Origin: JAOPZW01 sp963764585
Lineage (GTDB): Bacteria; Actinomycetota; Thermoleophilia; Solirubrobacterales; Solirubrobacteraceae
Direction of reading: 5' to 3'
Assembly (NCBI GenBank): GCA_963764585.1
Contig: CAVXTB010000008.1
Span: 186,001 to 250,000, forward strand
Length of the DNA: 64,000 bases
Both the position numbers and the translations under genes were made by a program. Shown here in pieces: positions 56,697-64,000 of this stretch. Under the pieces are notes generated by a model. That model saw only the letters and a list, made by a program, of their open reading frames with translations, was not told the origin of the DNA and made no database searches. Positions within the stretch are counted from its first letter, which is position 1; each line of letters begins with the position of its first letter.

Positions 56697-58865
56697 ATGG
56701 CGCGCTGGACCCGCACGGTCATCCGCCATCGGCGTCCCATCATCGCCGCCTGGCTCGTCCTCCTCGTGCTCGGCGGCGCGGCCGCCGCCAACCTCGGAGA
56801 CCTGCTCTCCAACCGCTTCAGCGTCCCGGGCTCGGACTCCGAGCGAGGGCTCGACCTGCTCAAGGAGCGGATGCACGAGCGCTCCGACGGGGCCTTCACG
56901 CTGGTCGTCAAGGGCACCGCCAGCCCTGCGGCGGTCGAGGCGGCCGCGCAGCGCGGTGCGCGGGCGCTTCCGAACGGCCGGGCCGGCGCTCCGCTGCGGG
57001 CGAGCGGCGACGTCGTCTACGTCCAGATCGAGACGTCGCTCGAGAACCAGGACGCGCAGAAGAAGACGCCCGACGTCCGCAAGGCGATCGGCAGGGTGCC
57101 CGGCGCCACGACCTACCTCACGGGCTTCCCCGCGCTCAACCACGACACCCAGCCCATCTACAACGACGACCTGGCCAAGGGCGAGTCGATCGCGATCCCG
57201 GTCGCCCTGATCGTGATGCTGTTCATGTTCGGCACGCTCGGCGGCGTCGTCGTGCCGTTCCTGTTCGCCTTCGTCACCATCCCGACGACGCTCGGGCTCG
57301 TGTGGATCTTCGCCCACACGATGGACATGGCGATCTACGTGACGAACATCGTCACGCTCATCGGGTTCGCGATCGCCATCGACTACTCGATGCTCGTCGT
57401 CTTCCGCTTCCGCGAGGAGCTCCCGCTGCACGACGACCCGCACGCCGCGCTCGTCAAGACGATGCAGACCGCCGGGCGGGCGACGCTCTTCTCCGGTGCC
57501 ACCGTCGCCGTCGGATTGGCGCTGCTCGTCTTCATGCCGCTGCCGTTCATGCGCTCGATGGGCGTCGGCGGGCTGCTCGTCCCGCTCGTCTCGATCGCGG
57601 CCTCCGCGACGTTCCTGCCCGCCTTCCTGTCGGTCATGGGACGGCGCGTGAACCGCCTGCGCATCATCCCGCGGCGGATCCTCGAGAAGCGCGCGGCGAA
57701 GGAGGAGACCGGCGCCTGGCACCGGCTGGCCATGGCGATCATGCGGCGTCCGCTGCTGTGGGGCGGGCTCGCCGCCGCGTTGATGGTCGGGCTCGCGCTC
57801 GCGGCGACCGACCTGCACCTGACCGGCGGCGACAACCGCGGCACCCCGATCACCACCGAGGCCGCCCGCGGCCTGAAGACCCTCGAGGACACGCTGGGGC
57901 CGGGCGCGCTCGCGCCGCAGCAGATCGTCGTCGACACCGGGCGGCCCGGCGGCGCATACGCGCCCGACGTCGTCGCGGCGCAGCGGCGGCTCGTCGCGGG
58001 GCTGCGGCGCGACCCCGAGGTCCAGCCCGGGACGATCCTGGCGCCGGCGTTCCTGCCACGCGCGCAGGCGCGGCGCGCGAACCTCGTCGATGCGGCCGGA
58101 CAGGTCGTCCAGATCCGCGCCGCCGGCCGCAGCGATGCCGGCGAGCAGCCCGCGGTCGACCTCGTCCACCGCATCCGCGACACGTACATCCCGGCGGCCC
58201 GCTTCCCTGCCTCCGCCGACGTGCTGCTCACCGGCGCGCCGGCGTTCGGCGTGGACTTCATCGACAAGGCCTACGGCGCGTTCCCGTGGCTGATCCTCGC
58301 CGTCCTCGTGCTGTCGTACCTGCTGTTGCTGCGCGCGTTCCGCTCGGTCGTGCTGCCGGCCAAGGCGGTCGTGATGAACGTGCTCTCGGTCGGCGCGGCG
58401 TACGGCGTCCTCACCCTCGCGTTCCAGCACGGGTGGGGTGAGCCGTTGAGCCTGCAGAGCTCGCCCCAGATCGAGGCGTGGATCCCGATCTTCCTGTTCG
58501 CGATCTTGTTCGGGCTGTCGATGGACTACGAGGTCTTCCTGCTCTCGCGCATGCGCGAGGAGTGGGACCTGCGCCACGACAACGAGCACGCGGTCGCGTA
58601 CGGGCTGGAGCACACCGGCCGGATCATCACCGCGGCCGCGATCATCATGATCGCCGCGTTCTCGGGCTTCACGTTCGGCAGCTTCGTCGGGCTCCAGGAG
58701 TTCGGCCTGGGCTTGTCGGCGGCGATCCTGCTCGACGCCACGGTCGTGCGGGCGGTGCTCGTGCCCGCGGTGATGAAGCTGCTGGGCGACTGGAACTGGT
58801 ACCTGCCCGCGCGGCTGCGGCGGGTGCTGCGGGTCCCGAGCGCGCCGGCGCGGGCGACCGAGTAG
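56697..58865 (+). CDS. MMPL/RND-family transporter
   Basis: A 722-residue membrane transporter of the MMPL family. TM1 (RHRRPIIAAWLVLLVLGGAAA) is followed by an extracytoplasmic loop, a block of five or six helices with IPVALIVMLFMFGTLGG and the GFAIAIDYSMLVVFRFREEL signature, then a second loop (about 370-510) and a second block with SYLLLLRAFRSVVLP and FGLSMDYEVFLLSRMREEW. The D-Y pairs in the fourth helix of each half form the proton relay. It exports lipids or other hydrophobic molecules. ATG 56697 is preceded by ATCAAAGCC with no strong Shine-Dalgarno. Confidence 0.92.
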   Translation: MARWTRTVIRHRRPIIAAWLVLLVLGGAAAANLGDLLSNRFSVPGSDSERGLDLLKERMHERSDGAFTLVVKGTASPAAVEAAAQRGARALPNGRAGAPLRASGDVVYVQIETSLENQDAQKKTPDVRKAIGRVPGATTYLTGFPALNHDTQPIYNDDLAKGESIAIPVALIVMLFMFGTLGGVVVPFLFAFVTIPTTLGLVWIFAHTMDMAIYVTNIVTLIGFAIAIDYSMLVVFRFREELPLHDDPHAALVKTMQTAGRATLFSGATVAVGLALLVFMPLPFMRSMGVGGLLVPLVSIAASATFLPAFLSVMGRRVNRLRIIPRRILEKRAAKEETGAWHRLAMAIMRRPLLWGGLAAALMVGLALAATDLHLTGGDNRGTPITTEAARGLKTLEDTLGPGALAPQQIVVDTGRPGGAYAPDVVAAQRRLVAGLRRDPEVQPGTILAPAFLPRAQARRANLVDAAGQVVQIRAAGRSDAGEQPAVDLVHRIRDTYIPAARFPASADVLLTGAPAFGVDFIDKAYGAFPWLILAVLVLSYLLLLRAFRSVVLPAKAVVMNVLSVGAAYGVLTLAFQHGWGEPLSLQSSPQIEAWIPIFLFAILFGLSMDYEVFLLSRMREEWDLRHDNEHAVAYGLEHTGRIITAAAIIMIAAFSGFTFGSFVGLQEFGLGLSAAILLDATVVRAVLVPAVMKLLGDWNWYLPARLRRVLRVPSAPARATE

Positions 58866-58872
58866 GGCTGCG

Positions 58873-59529
58873 CTACAGCGCCAGCACCGCCGCGACATGG
58901 CGCAGGCGCAGCGAGGCCGGCAGCGGGCCGGGCGCGAGCTCGACGACGATCGCCGACCCCGCGCGGATGCGGACGTTCTGCCAGCGCGAGAGGCTGCCGT
59001 GGCGGCGGCTCAGACGCCTCAGTGGCAGGCCGGTCATCTCGGCGTAGCGACGGGCGAGCTGCGGGTGCCCGCCTTCGGGGAGGTCGACGAGCCCGAAGGG
59101 CTGGTGGTAGTAGATCGTCAGCGTGGGGCGCTCGCGCAGGATGAGCGCGCGGATCGCGCGCGTCTCGGGCTCGGACCAGGGGCGCGGTCCGGCGCCGGCC
59201 CAGTGCTCGGAGGAGTTGCGGTTGAGGTCGACGCCGTGCGCGTTCGTGCGGGTGTCGTGGGCGAAGCCGTCGGGGTTGAGGTCCTTCACGAGGAGCAGCG
59301 CGGTGTCGGGCGCCGGGGTCGAGCGGCGCAGTGCCTCGACGATCGCGCGGCCGGCGGGCTCGTTGCCGTGCACCTCGCCGACGACGATGATCTTGCGCGT
59401 CGCCTGCGGATCGCCGACGCGCGTGACGGTGATCGGGCGGCCCTGCACCGAGTGACCGATCGTCTCGGTCGCCGGTGCGGGGGCAGTCGCGAGCGCGGCC
59501 GCCGCCGCCGCGATTGCGAGCGCCGTCAC
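58873..59529 (-). CDS. Small exported M14-like zinc carboxypeptidase
   Basis: A 218-residue protein with a signal peptide (TALAIAAAAAALATAPAPA). It resembles short M14/DUF2817 peptidases: VVGEVHGNEPAGRAIVEAL (zinc ligands His and Glu in H-x-x-E), DLNPDGFAHDTRTNAHGVDLNRN (the R-x-N-x-x-G-V-D-x-N-R-N signature) and IYYHQPFG (third ligand His). A C-terminal Glu (VVELAPG) could be the general base. It may trim cell-wall peptides or amidated substrates outside the cell. ATG 59529 overlaps the HAD stop by 4 bp. Confidence 0.85.
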   Translation of the reverse strand: MTALAIAAAAAALATAPAPATETIGHSVQGRPITVTRVGDPQATRKIIVVGEVHGNEPAGRAIVEALRRSTPAPDTALLLVKDLNPDGFAHDTRTNAHGVDLNRNSSEHWAGAGPRPWSEPETRAIRALILRERPTLTIYYHQPFGLVDLPEGGHPQLARRYAEMTGLPLRRLSRRHGSLSRWQNVRIRAGSAIVVELAPGPLPASLRLRHVAAVLAL

Positions 59530-60314
59530 CGCGCCTCCGCAAGCGTGGTGACGACCGCCTCATAGACGCCCGGGCCGTGGGCGGCCTCGGCGATGCGCGC
59601 GTTGGGGTGGCGCGCGAGCTCTCGCTGGAGGCCGGGGTCGTGCTCGATCGCGTTGGCGACGAGCCAGAGCGCGCCGACCGCCTCGGCGACCTCGAGGTCC
59701 TCGCGCGAGTCGCCGACCGCCACGCAGTCCGCGGGCGCGAGGCCGCGCGCGCGGGCGTGGGCGGCGACGGCCGCGGACTTGGAGATCGTGCGCGCGATGA
59801 GGTGGTAGGCGCGGACGCTCGGCAGCGCGTCGGCGAGCGCCTGCGAGTGGCGGTAGGACGGTCCGTTGTCGATCAGGCGCAGGTCGCCGTGCCCGTGCTC
59901 GGCGAGCAGCGTCTCGGCCTCCCCGACGTCGACCATGCCGCGCATCAGGTGCGAGGCCTCGCGTTGCTGCGGGTCGGCTTCGAGGCGGCCCGCGAAGTGC
60001 TCGGTGAGGAGGGCGAGCACGCCGGACGCTGCGATCGCCGCGTTGCCATCGGGCTCCGCGATCCAATGCGGCTCGCCGTCGAGGACGAACCCGGCGCCCG
60101 CCTCGAAGATGTAGTCCTCGATGCCGAGCAGGCGCGCGTCGCCGGCGAGCATCGCCCGCGGGCGCCCGGACATCGCCACGACGAGCACGCCCGCGCGATG
60201 GCACGCCTCCAGCGCGCGCACGCCCAGCAGCGTGAAGCGCCCGTCGCCGTCGCGCGTCACCGCCCCGCCGGCGCCGAGCAGCGTCGCGTCGAGGTCGACG
60301 TAGAGGCAGCGCAC
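59526..60314 (-). CDS. HAD-superfamily phosphatase (Cof-like)
   Basis: A 262-residue HAD protein: motif I CLYVDLDATLLGAGG, motif II VLVVAMSGRPRAM, motif III Lys in ARTISKSAAVAAHAR and motif IV DCVAVGDSREDLEVAEAVGALWLVANA. The cap lies between motifs II and III (IIB-like). It is probably a sugar phosphate or small phosphoester phosphatase. ATG 60314 is followed by the N-terminal strand. It is coupled to the M14-like gene downstream and lies 20 bp after the stop of the Ig-like pseudogene, so the four minus-strand genes from 62007 to 58873 may be one transcript. Confidence 0.87.
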   Translation of the reverse strand: MRCLYVDLDATLLGAGGAVTRDGDGRFTLLGVRALEACHRAGVLVVAMSGRPRAMLAGDARLLGIEDYIFEAGAGFVLDGEPHWIAEPDGNAAIAASGVLALLTEHFAGRLEADPQQREASHLMRGMVDVGEAETLLAEHGHGDLRLIDNGPSYRHSQALADALPSVRAYHLIARTISKSAAVAAHARARGLAPADCVAVGDSREDLEVAEAVGALWLVANAIEHDPGLQRELARHPNARIAEAAHGPGVYEAVVTTLAEAR

Positions 60315-60333
60315 CCCGGGATTGTGGCGAGCG

Positions 60334-61453
60334 TCAGGCGACGGTGAAGCTGCGCCTGCCGAGCAGCTTGCCGTAGCGATGCTCGGACCGGTGCCCGTAG
60401 CCGGCCCAGATGTACCACCAGTAGGTGCCCGGCATCAGCCGATGGCGCCTGCCCCGGTACGTCCACACCTTGCGCAGCTGGTAGTGCGGCTTGGTCGGCC
60501 AGGCGCTGAGGATCTTCTTGCCCTTGCGGAAGAGCTGCACGTTGTAATAGCTCGCCCGCCGGACTTCGCGCCAGCGCAGCATCGGCGCCCGGGTGAGCTT
60601 GGCCTGGAAGCCGGGCGAGAGGAGGTGCTCGGTCGAAGCCGCGGCGTTCGGCGTGACCTCCACCGCGTCGCTCGTCGCGTTGCCCGCCGCGTCGAAGGCC
60701 TGCACGAGGTAGGTGTACCGCGTGCCGTTCGTCGAGCCCGGTGTCGGTGAACCCGGCTGCCCGTGCCGTCGTAGACGACACCGCTCTGCGCCGCGCGCGC
60801 GGTGCCCGAGCTGCGCGTGACCATGATCCGCGACGCCCCCGACGCCTGCCACGCAAGCCGCGCGCCGGCATCGTCGGCTCTGACGGTGACGTCGGTCAGC
60901 ACGGGCGGCGGTCGAGTCGTAGTTGAAGACGAATGGGACGGCGGCGCTGATGTTCCCCGCGTTGTCCTTGCACGTGCCGGTGAGCGAGATGCCCGTGCCG
61001 TCTGGGCCGGCGTACGGCGTTGAGGTGCAGGAGGCGATGCCGGAGGTTGCGTCCGTGCCGGTCCATGAGACGGAGACCTGATGGTTGTAGAAGCCGCCGG
61101 CGTCGGCCGTGCGGTCGGCGTTGGCGACCGCCGAGGGGGCGGTCTTGTCGAGGCGGATGATTGGTCTCCTGAGACGCGGTCGAGACCCGACAGTGTTCGT
61201 GGCCGTGCACTTGAGGCGCGTGCTTGCGGTGTCCGCTGTCAGTGAAGTGGGGCCACAACCGACCTCTGACTGCACGCCGGACTCTGGATCGCTCGTCTCC
61301 CAGTTGACCAAGACGTTGGTGACGTACCACCCGTTGTCGCCCTCGGTGCCGAACACGCTGAGCGTGATCGCCGGCGGAGTTACGTCCACGGCGCGCGCAG
61401 GCGCAGCCATCACGCGCCAGCAGCCCGACCGCCACCACCACCACCCGCCTCAC
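60334..61453 (-). pseudogene. Secreted Ig/fibronectin-like domain protein with multiple frameshifts
   Basis: GTG 61453 starts a signal peptide (RRVVVVAVGLLA) and overlaps the upstream stop (GTGA). Sensible protein continues only if the frame changes at least six times: near 61415 (to MAAPARAVDVTPPAITLSV), near 61187 and 61160 (VSTASQET lies in another frame), near 60912 (to VLTDVTVRADDAGARLAW) and near 60755 and 60733 (GFTDTG, then TNGTRYTYLVQAFDAAGN). Segments such as DKTAPSAVANAD, SVSWTGTDATSGIASC and CKDNAGNISAAV are typical of Ig-like bacterial surface domains. The C-terminus (MLRWREVRRASYYNVQLFRKG) is intact to the stop at 60334. It is a decaying gene or a locally poor sequence. Confidence 0.7.
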
Positions 61454-62007
61454 CGCGCCACCCTCCGCCGCTCGACCCGCGCCGTGAACGCCAGCAGCAT
61501 CGCGCTGGCGAAGGCGAGGATCAGGAGGGACAGGGCTCCGGCTGCGAGCTTGCGGGCGCGGCCGGCGTCGGGGTCCGTGGTCGGGGCGACCAGGCGGACC
61601 GGGACGAGGCGGGGAAGCGTCGGGACGCGGGCCGCCGTCCGGTGCGAGGTCGGCGTCGCCTTCGCCTTGGCCTTCGCGGGCGCGTCGTGCTTGCGGCGCG
61701 ACGCCGCGTGCTTGGCCCGGTGTGGGGCGGGCGTCGCGCGGCGCGCCGGTGCGGCGGTGGTCGTGGCGGGCGACGGGGTCGACCGCGCGGGCGTCTGCGT
61801 CGTGGCGGCCGCGGCCGGAGCGACGTAGCGCTTGACCGTCGCGGCGGGCTTGGACTTGACGGGCGCCGGGTCGGGGCGCGGGCCGCCGGACGATGCGCCC
61901 GGCGCCGCGTCGGGCCCGGAGGGCGACTGCGCGACGGCAGGGGTCGCCGCAGCGAGCCACAGTGCCGCTGCGATCGCCACCCAACGCAGGTGTGGACTCG
62001 CCCCCAT
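61450..62007 (-). CDS. Ala/Pro-rich exported protein with C-terminal membrane anchor
   Basis: A 185-residue protein. The signal peptide (LRWVAIAAALWLAAATPAVAQ) is followed by a low-complexity Ala/Pro/Thr/Lys-rich region (residues 28-140: APARSTPSPATTTAAPARRA, KHDAPAKAKAKATPTS), then a hydrophobic helix (LAAGALSLLILAFASAMLLAF) and a basic end (RVERRRVAR). The architecture parallels the Thr-rich protein at 10312-11508. No family recognised. It is translationally coupled to the Ig-like pseudogene through a 4-bp overlap. Confidence 0.6.
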   Translation of the reverse strand: MGASPHLRWVAIAAALWLAAATPAVAQSPSGPDAAPGASSGGPRPDPAPVKSKPAATVKRYVAPAAAATTQTPARSTPSPATTTAAPARRATPAPHRAKHAASRRKHDAPAKAKAKATPTSHRTAARVPTLPRLVPVRLVAPTTDPDAGRARKLAAGALSLLILAFASAMLLAFTARVERRRVAR

Positions 62008-62075
62008 CTCTGACCAGCCGGACCTCTTGGTCGAAGCCGACCGTACTCCCGGCCAGCCGGTGACGCAACCGTTGG

Positions 62076-62125
62076 CCCACCCGAACGGGTGGGTGGGCGG
62101 CGGTGGGCCGCTGAACGGCCCACCG
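62076..62125 (-). terminator. Two consecutive strong GC hairpins after the repeat-protein gene
   Basis: Hairpin 1: CCCACCC (62076-62082), loop GAAC, GGGTGGG (62087-62093). Hairpin 2: CGGTGGGCCG (62101-62110), loop CTGAA, CGGCCCACCG (62116-62125), a perfect 10-bp stem. Both lie 70-120 bp downstream of the minus-strand repeat-protein stop and before the next minus-strand start (62007), so they probably terminate that transcript. There is no U-tract. The rest of the 62008-62193 gap contains further GGCCGG-rich partial palindromes. Confidence 0.6.
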
Positions 62126-62193
62126 AATGCCCGCTTGGGCGGTGGCCCGCCGGCCGGCCCACCCAGAACCGGCCGACGGGGCCATGCCGCGCC

Positions 62194-64000
62194 TTAGTCC
62201 ACCTGCTTCATGTCCACAGGCTCACGCGTCTTGCGCTCGCACTTCGGGACTCCACCGGAGCCCTGCGAGGCGCGCTGGCACGTCGAGTTGCGGTTGCCCG
62301 CAGCCGACAGCGCCGTAGATGCGTTGGACTGATCGACCGAGCCACCCCCGCCCCAGCTGTACAGCCGCACGGGCGCGTTGGAGTTGCTCGGGGCGTACTG
62401 CTTGGACGTGGCGTCTGACTTCGCGCCCTGCCAGTTGTCGGCCCACTGGCCGGCAGCCTGGACGGCGATGCCATGTCCGCCGGCCGACTGATCGGCCGAC
62501 TGGTCGGTGTCGTTCTTGTTGCCGGCCGCCGAGGCCGCGAACGACGAGTTGGACTGCCTGACCTTGCCGTCGTCGCCCTTGCTCTTGATGCGCACGGGCT
62601 CGTTGGTGTTGCAGGCACCGTCCTGCGTGGAGTCGGCCGAGGACTCGGCCTTCTGCCCGCTCTTCGACCACTGGCCGATGCCCTGCACGGTGGCGTCGCC
62701 GCCGCCGCACGAGCCGCAGCCCGCGTCACGAACGGCGGGGACCGAGAGGCCACCGGCGTTCTGCGAAGCGTCCTGCGTGGTCGCGTTCTTGTTGCCCGCC
62801 ACCGACAGCGCGGTGGACGAGTTGGACTGCGTCACATCGCCGTCGTCGCCGTAGCTCTTGATGCGAACCGGCGAGTTGGCGTTGCTGGCACCGCTCTGCT
62901 CCGACGTGGCGTGCGAGTCCGCGCCCTGCCAGTTGTCGGCCCACTGGCCGATCGCCTGGACGGTCGGGCTGCCGCTGCCACCGGCCGACTGGTCGGCCGA
63001 CTGCTCGGTGCCGTTGAGGTTCCCGGCCGCCGACTCGGCGTCCGAGCTGTTGGACTGATCAACCGAGCCGCCCCCGCCCGGCGAGCCGATGCGCACCGGA
63101 GCGTTGGAATTGCTCGCGCCCTTCTGGGTCGAATCGGCGTGCGACTCGGCCTCCTGGCCGTTGTCCGCCGACTGCTTGATCTGCTGGACGACGGGTGCGC
63201 CGTCGCCGTGGCCGCAACTGTCCTTGCAGCCGTCCTTCACCATGTCCGCACCACCGGAGCCCGCGTCCTGCCGGGCCTCCTGCGTGGTGTAGTTCGCGTT
63301 GCCCGCCGCCGACAGCGCCGTCGACGAGTTGGACTGCGTCACGTCACCGTCGTCGCCCTTGCTCTTGATGCGCACGGGTGCGTTGGTGTTGCTCGCGCAG
63401 CACTGCGTCGAGTCAGCCGACGACTTCGCCGACTGCTCGTTGTAGGCCTTCTGGTCGACGTCCTGCACGACCGGGCCACCATGACCGTCGCACTTCTCGC
63501 GGCAGCCGTCCTTCGGCTCGCCGCACTTGTCGCCGCACTCGTCCTTGACGCGCAGCATCTCCGGAGCCGACCCGGCGTCCTGCGAGGCGCCCTGGGACGT
63601 CGCGTTCAGGTTGCCGGCAGCCGACTTCGCGTCGGAGCTGTTGGACTGGTCGACGGATCCGCCACCGCCCGGCGAGCCGATGCGCACCGGGTAGTTGGCG
63701 TTGCTGGCGCCGAACTGATGCGAGGTCGCATCCGATTCGGCGTCCTGCGAGCTGCCGGCCTTCTGGCCGATGTGCTGGACAGACCCGCTCCCGGAGCCGC
63801 CCGCCGACTGCTCGGCGCCCTGCTCGGTCGCGTTCTTGTTGCCCGCCACCGAGATGGCCGACGAGCTGTTGGTCTGCGTCACATCGCCGTCGTCACCCGG
63901 GCTGTCGATGCGCACCGGGATGTTGACGTTGCTCGGATGGACCTGCTTCGACGTCGCCGACGAATCCGCCGACTGGTCGTTGTAGGCCTTCTGCTCAACG
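62194..64000 (-). CDS. Q/N/S-rich exported repeat protein, amyloid/curlin-like (5' end beyond window)
   Basis: An open frame of more than 600 codons from the window edge to TAG 62194. At least seven imperfect repeats of about 60-90 residues occur. Each contains a segment like Q-x2-A-x-S-x-A-T-S-x-Q-x-G-A-S-N-x-N-x-PVRI, a Gly/Asp turn, then V-(D/T)-Q-SNSS-x-A-x-SAAGN-x-N-x-T-x-Q. Two turn types are used: SPGGGGSVDQ and KGDDGDVTQ. The regular Q and N spacing recalls curlin/CsgA beta-arch repeats. Three linkers are Cys-rich (ECGDKCGEPKDGCREKC, DGCKDSCGHG, CGSCGGGD). Composition is rich in A, S, G, N, Q and D, with no Trp-rich enzyme motifs. It probably forms extracellular fibres or a surface layer. 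The start and export signal lie outside the window. Confidence 0.75.
   Translation of the reverse strand, partial: VEQKAYNDQSADSSATSKQVHPSNVNIPVRIDSPGDDGDVTQTNSSSAISVAGNKNATEQGAEQSAGGSGSGSVQHIGQKAGSSQDAESDATSHQFGASNANYPVRIGSPGGGGSVDQSNSSDAKSAAGNLNATSQGASQDAGSAPEMLRVKDECGDKCGEPKDGCREKCDGHGGPVVQDVDQKAYNEQSAKSSADSTQCCASNTNAPVRIKSKGDDGDVTQSNSSTALSAAGNANYTTQEARQDAGSGGADMVKDGCKDSCGHGDGAPVVQQIKQSADNGQEAESHADSTQKGASNSNAPVRIGSPGGGGSVDQSNSSDAESAAGNLNGTEQSADQSAGGSGSPTVQAIGQWADNWQGADSHATSEQSGASNANSPVRIKSYGDDGDVTQSNSSTALSVAGNKNATTQDASQNAGGLSVPAVRDAGCGSCGGGDATVQGIGQWSKSGQKAESSADSTQDGACNTNEPVRIKSKGDDGKVRQSNSSFAASAAGNKNDTDQSADQSAGGHGIAVQAAGQWADNWQGAKSDATSKQYAPSNSNAPVRLYSWGGGGSVDQSNASTALSAAGNRNSTCQRASQGSGGVPKCERKTREPVDMKQVD
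62250..63960 (-). repeat. Long tandem repeats encoding SNSS-x-A-x-S-x-AGN modules
   Basis: The turn-plus-SNSS module recurs with its centre near 63870, 63645, 63330, 63050, 62825, 62550 and 62310. Spacing is irregular (about 225-315 bp) because the linkers vary, especially where Cys-rich inserts occur. In N-to-C order the turn types are D, G, D, G, D, D, G (D = GDDG, G = GGGG), so they alternate for most of the array. DNA identity between same-type modules is higher than between types, consistent with duplication of a two-module unit. Confidence 0.7.

Noticed and set aside
56631..58898. A 755-codon minus-strand open frame
   Set aside because: Mirrors the MMPL transporter gene; the translation is charged, repetitive and motif-free.
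62250..63960. Evenly recurring repeats at the window end considered as CRISPR or satellite DNA
   Set aside because: Reading frame is preserved throughout and variation falls at third positions and in linkers, as expected for a repeat protein.
1..64000. tRNA, rRNA and phage genes
   Set aside because: No T-loop-like GGTTCGAATCC pattern, rRNA core or phage structural motif was noticed by eye; a covariance-model scan would be needed to exclude small RNAs.

Overview
The window is very GC-rich, densely coding DNA from a high-GC Gram-positive bacterium. Frequent GTG starts, 4-base ATGA/GTGA gene overlaps, NarL-type two-component systems, DtxR and LiaF/PspC proteins, and long spurious antisense reading frames all fit Actinobacteriota. 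The exopolysaccharide locus, with its FemAB-like proteins, peptidoglycan-binding/recombinase fusion and stand-alone ProDH-like gene, resembles loci I associate with class Thermoleophilia (Solirubrobacterales). That placement is an inference from gene content. I recognised no tRNA, rRNA or CRISPR array.

Layout. (1) 1-3.5 kb: the end of a secreted esterase gene, then an envelope-stress operon (PspC/LiaF-like protein, small LiaI-like protein, PspC-fused histidine kinase, NarL-type regulator). (2) 3.5-7.2 kb: an AAA/DUF4143 ATPase with an operator-like promoter, a frameshifted secreted LVIVD beta-propeller gene and a secreted protein of unknown function. (3) 7.2-32.9 kb: a large exopolysaccharide/cell-surface glycan locus. 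It has two DegT-type aminotransferases, an NDP-sugar epimerase, a polyprenyl-phosphate sugar transferase, a BY-kinase/Wzz chain-length regulator, two polysaccharide deacetylases, two GT4 glycosyltransferases, a Wzy-like polymerase/ligase, a Wzx-like flippase, a PAP2 phosphatase, an ATP-grasp enzyme, a sugar nucleotidyltransferase and four FemAB/GNAT-like proteins. It also holds three less usual members: a Thr-rich surface protein, a membrane-spanning peptidoglycan-binding/serine-recombinase-like fusion and a ProDH-like protein. (4) 33-42 kb: acyl-CoA carboxylase alpha chain, a secreted protein, acetyltransferases, a TetR regulator with two operators facing a small membrane protein gene, VOC, MBL and HAD proteins, and sucCD. 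(5) 42-45 kb: small membrane proteins, a coiled-coil Pro-rich protein, a tail-anchored MshEN-like protein and a PLP aminotransferase. (6) 45-49.5 kb: a DUF559 nuclease-like gene that appears to have lost its start to a 181-bp MITE-like insertion, two SDRs, a DtxR regulator and a LysR regulator. (7) 49.5-56.6 kb: a transporter remnant, a stand-alone ATP-dependent DNA ligase, a PAS histidine kinase, a HypX-like CO-ligand maturase, a PQ-loop-like membrane protein, a LigD-type polymerase domain and glycerate kinase. (8) 56.7-64 kb: an MMPL exporter, a small M14-like peptidase, a HAD phosphatase, a frameshift-riddled secreted Ig-like gene, a Pro/Ala-rich anchored protein, strong hairpins, and a Q/N-rich repeat protein that runs off the end of the window.

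In the glycan locus a lipid-linked repeat unit is probably started by the sugar transferase (9396-10139), extended by the two GT4 enzymes, flipped by the Wzx-like protein and polymerised by the Wzy-like protein. The BY-kinase would control chain length, and the deacetylases and FemAB/ATP-grasp enzymes would decorate the product. The most unusual items are the PG-binding/recombinase fusion, the helix-turn-helix-like insertion in the BY-kinase, the amyloid-like repeat protein at the right edge, the MITE that decapitates the DUF559 gene, and the MshEN tail-anchored pair.
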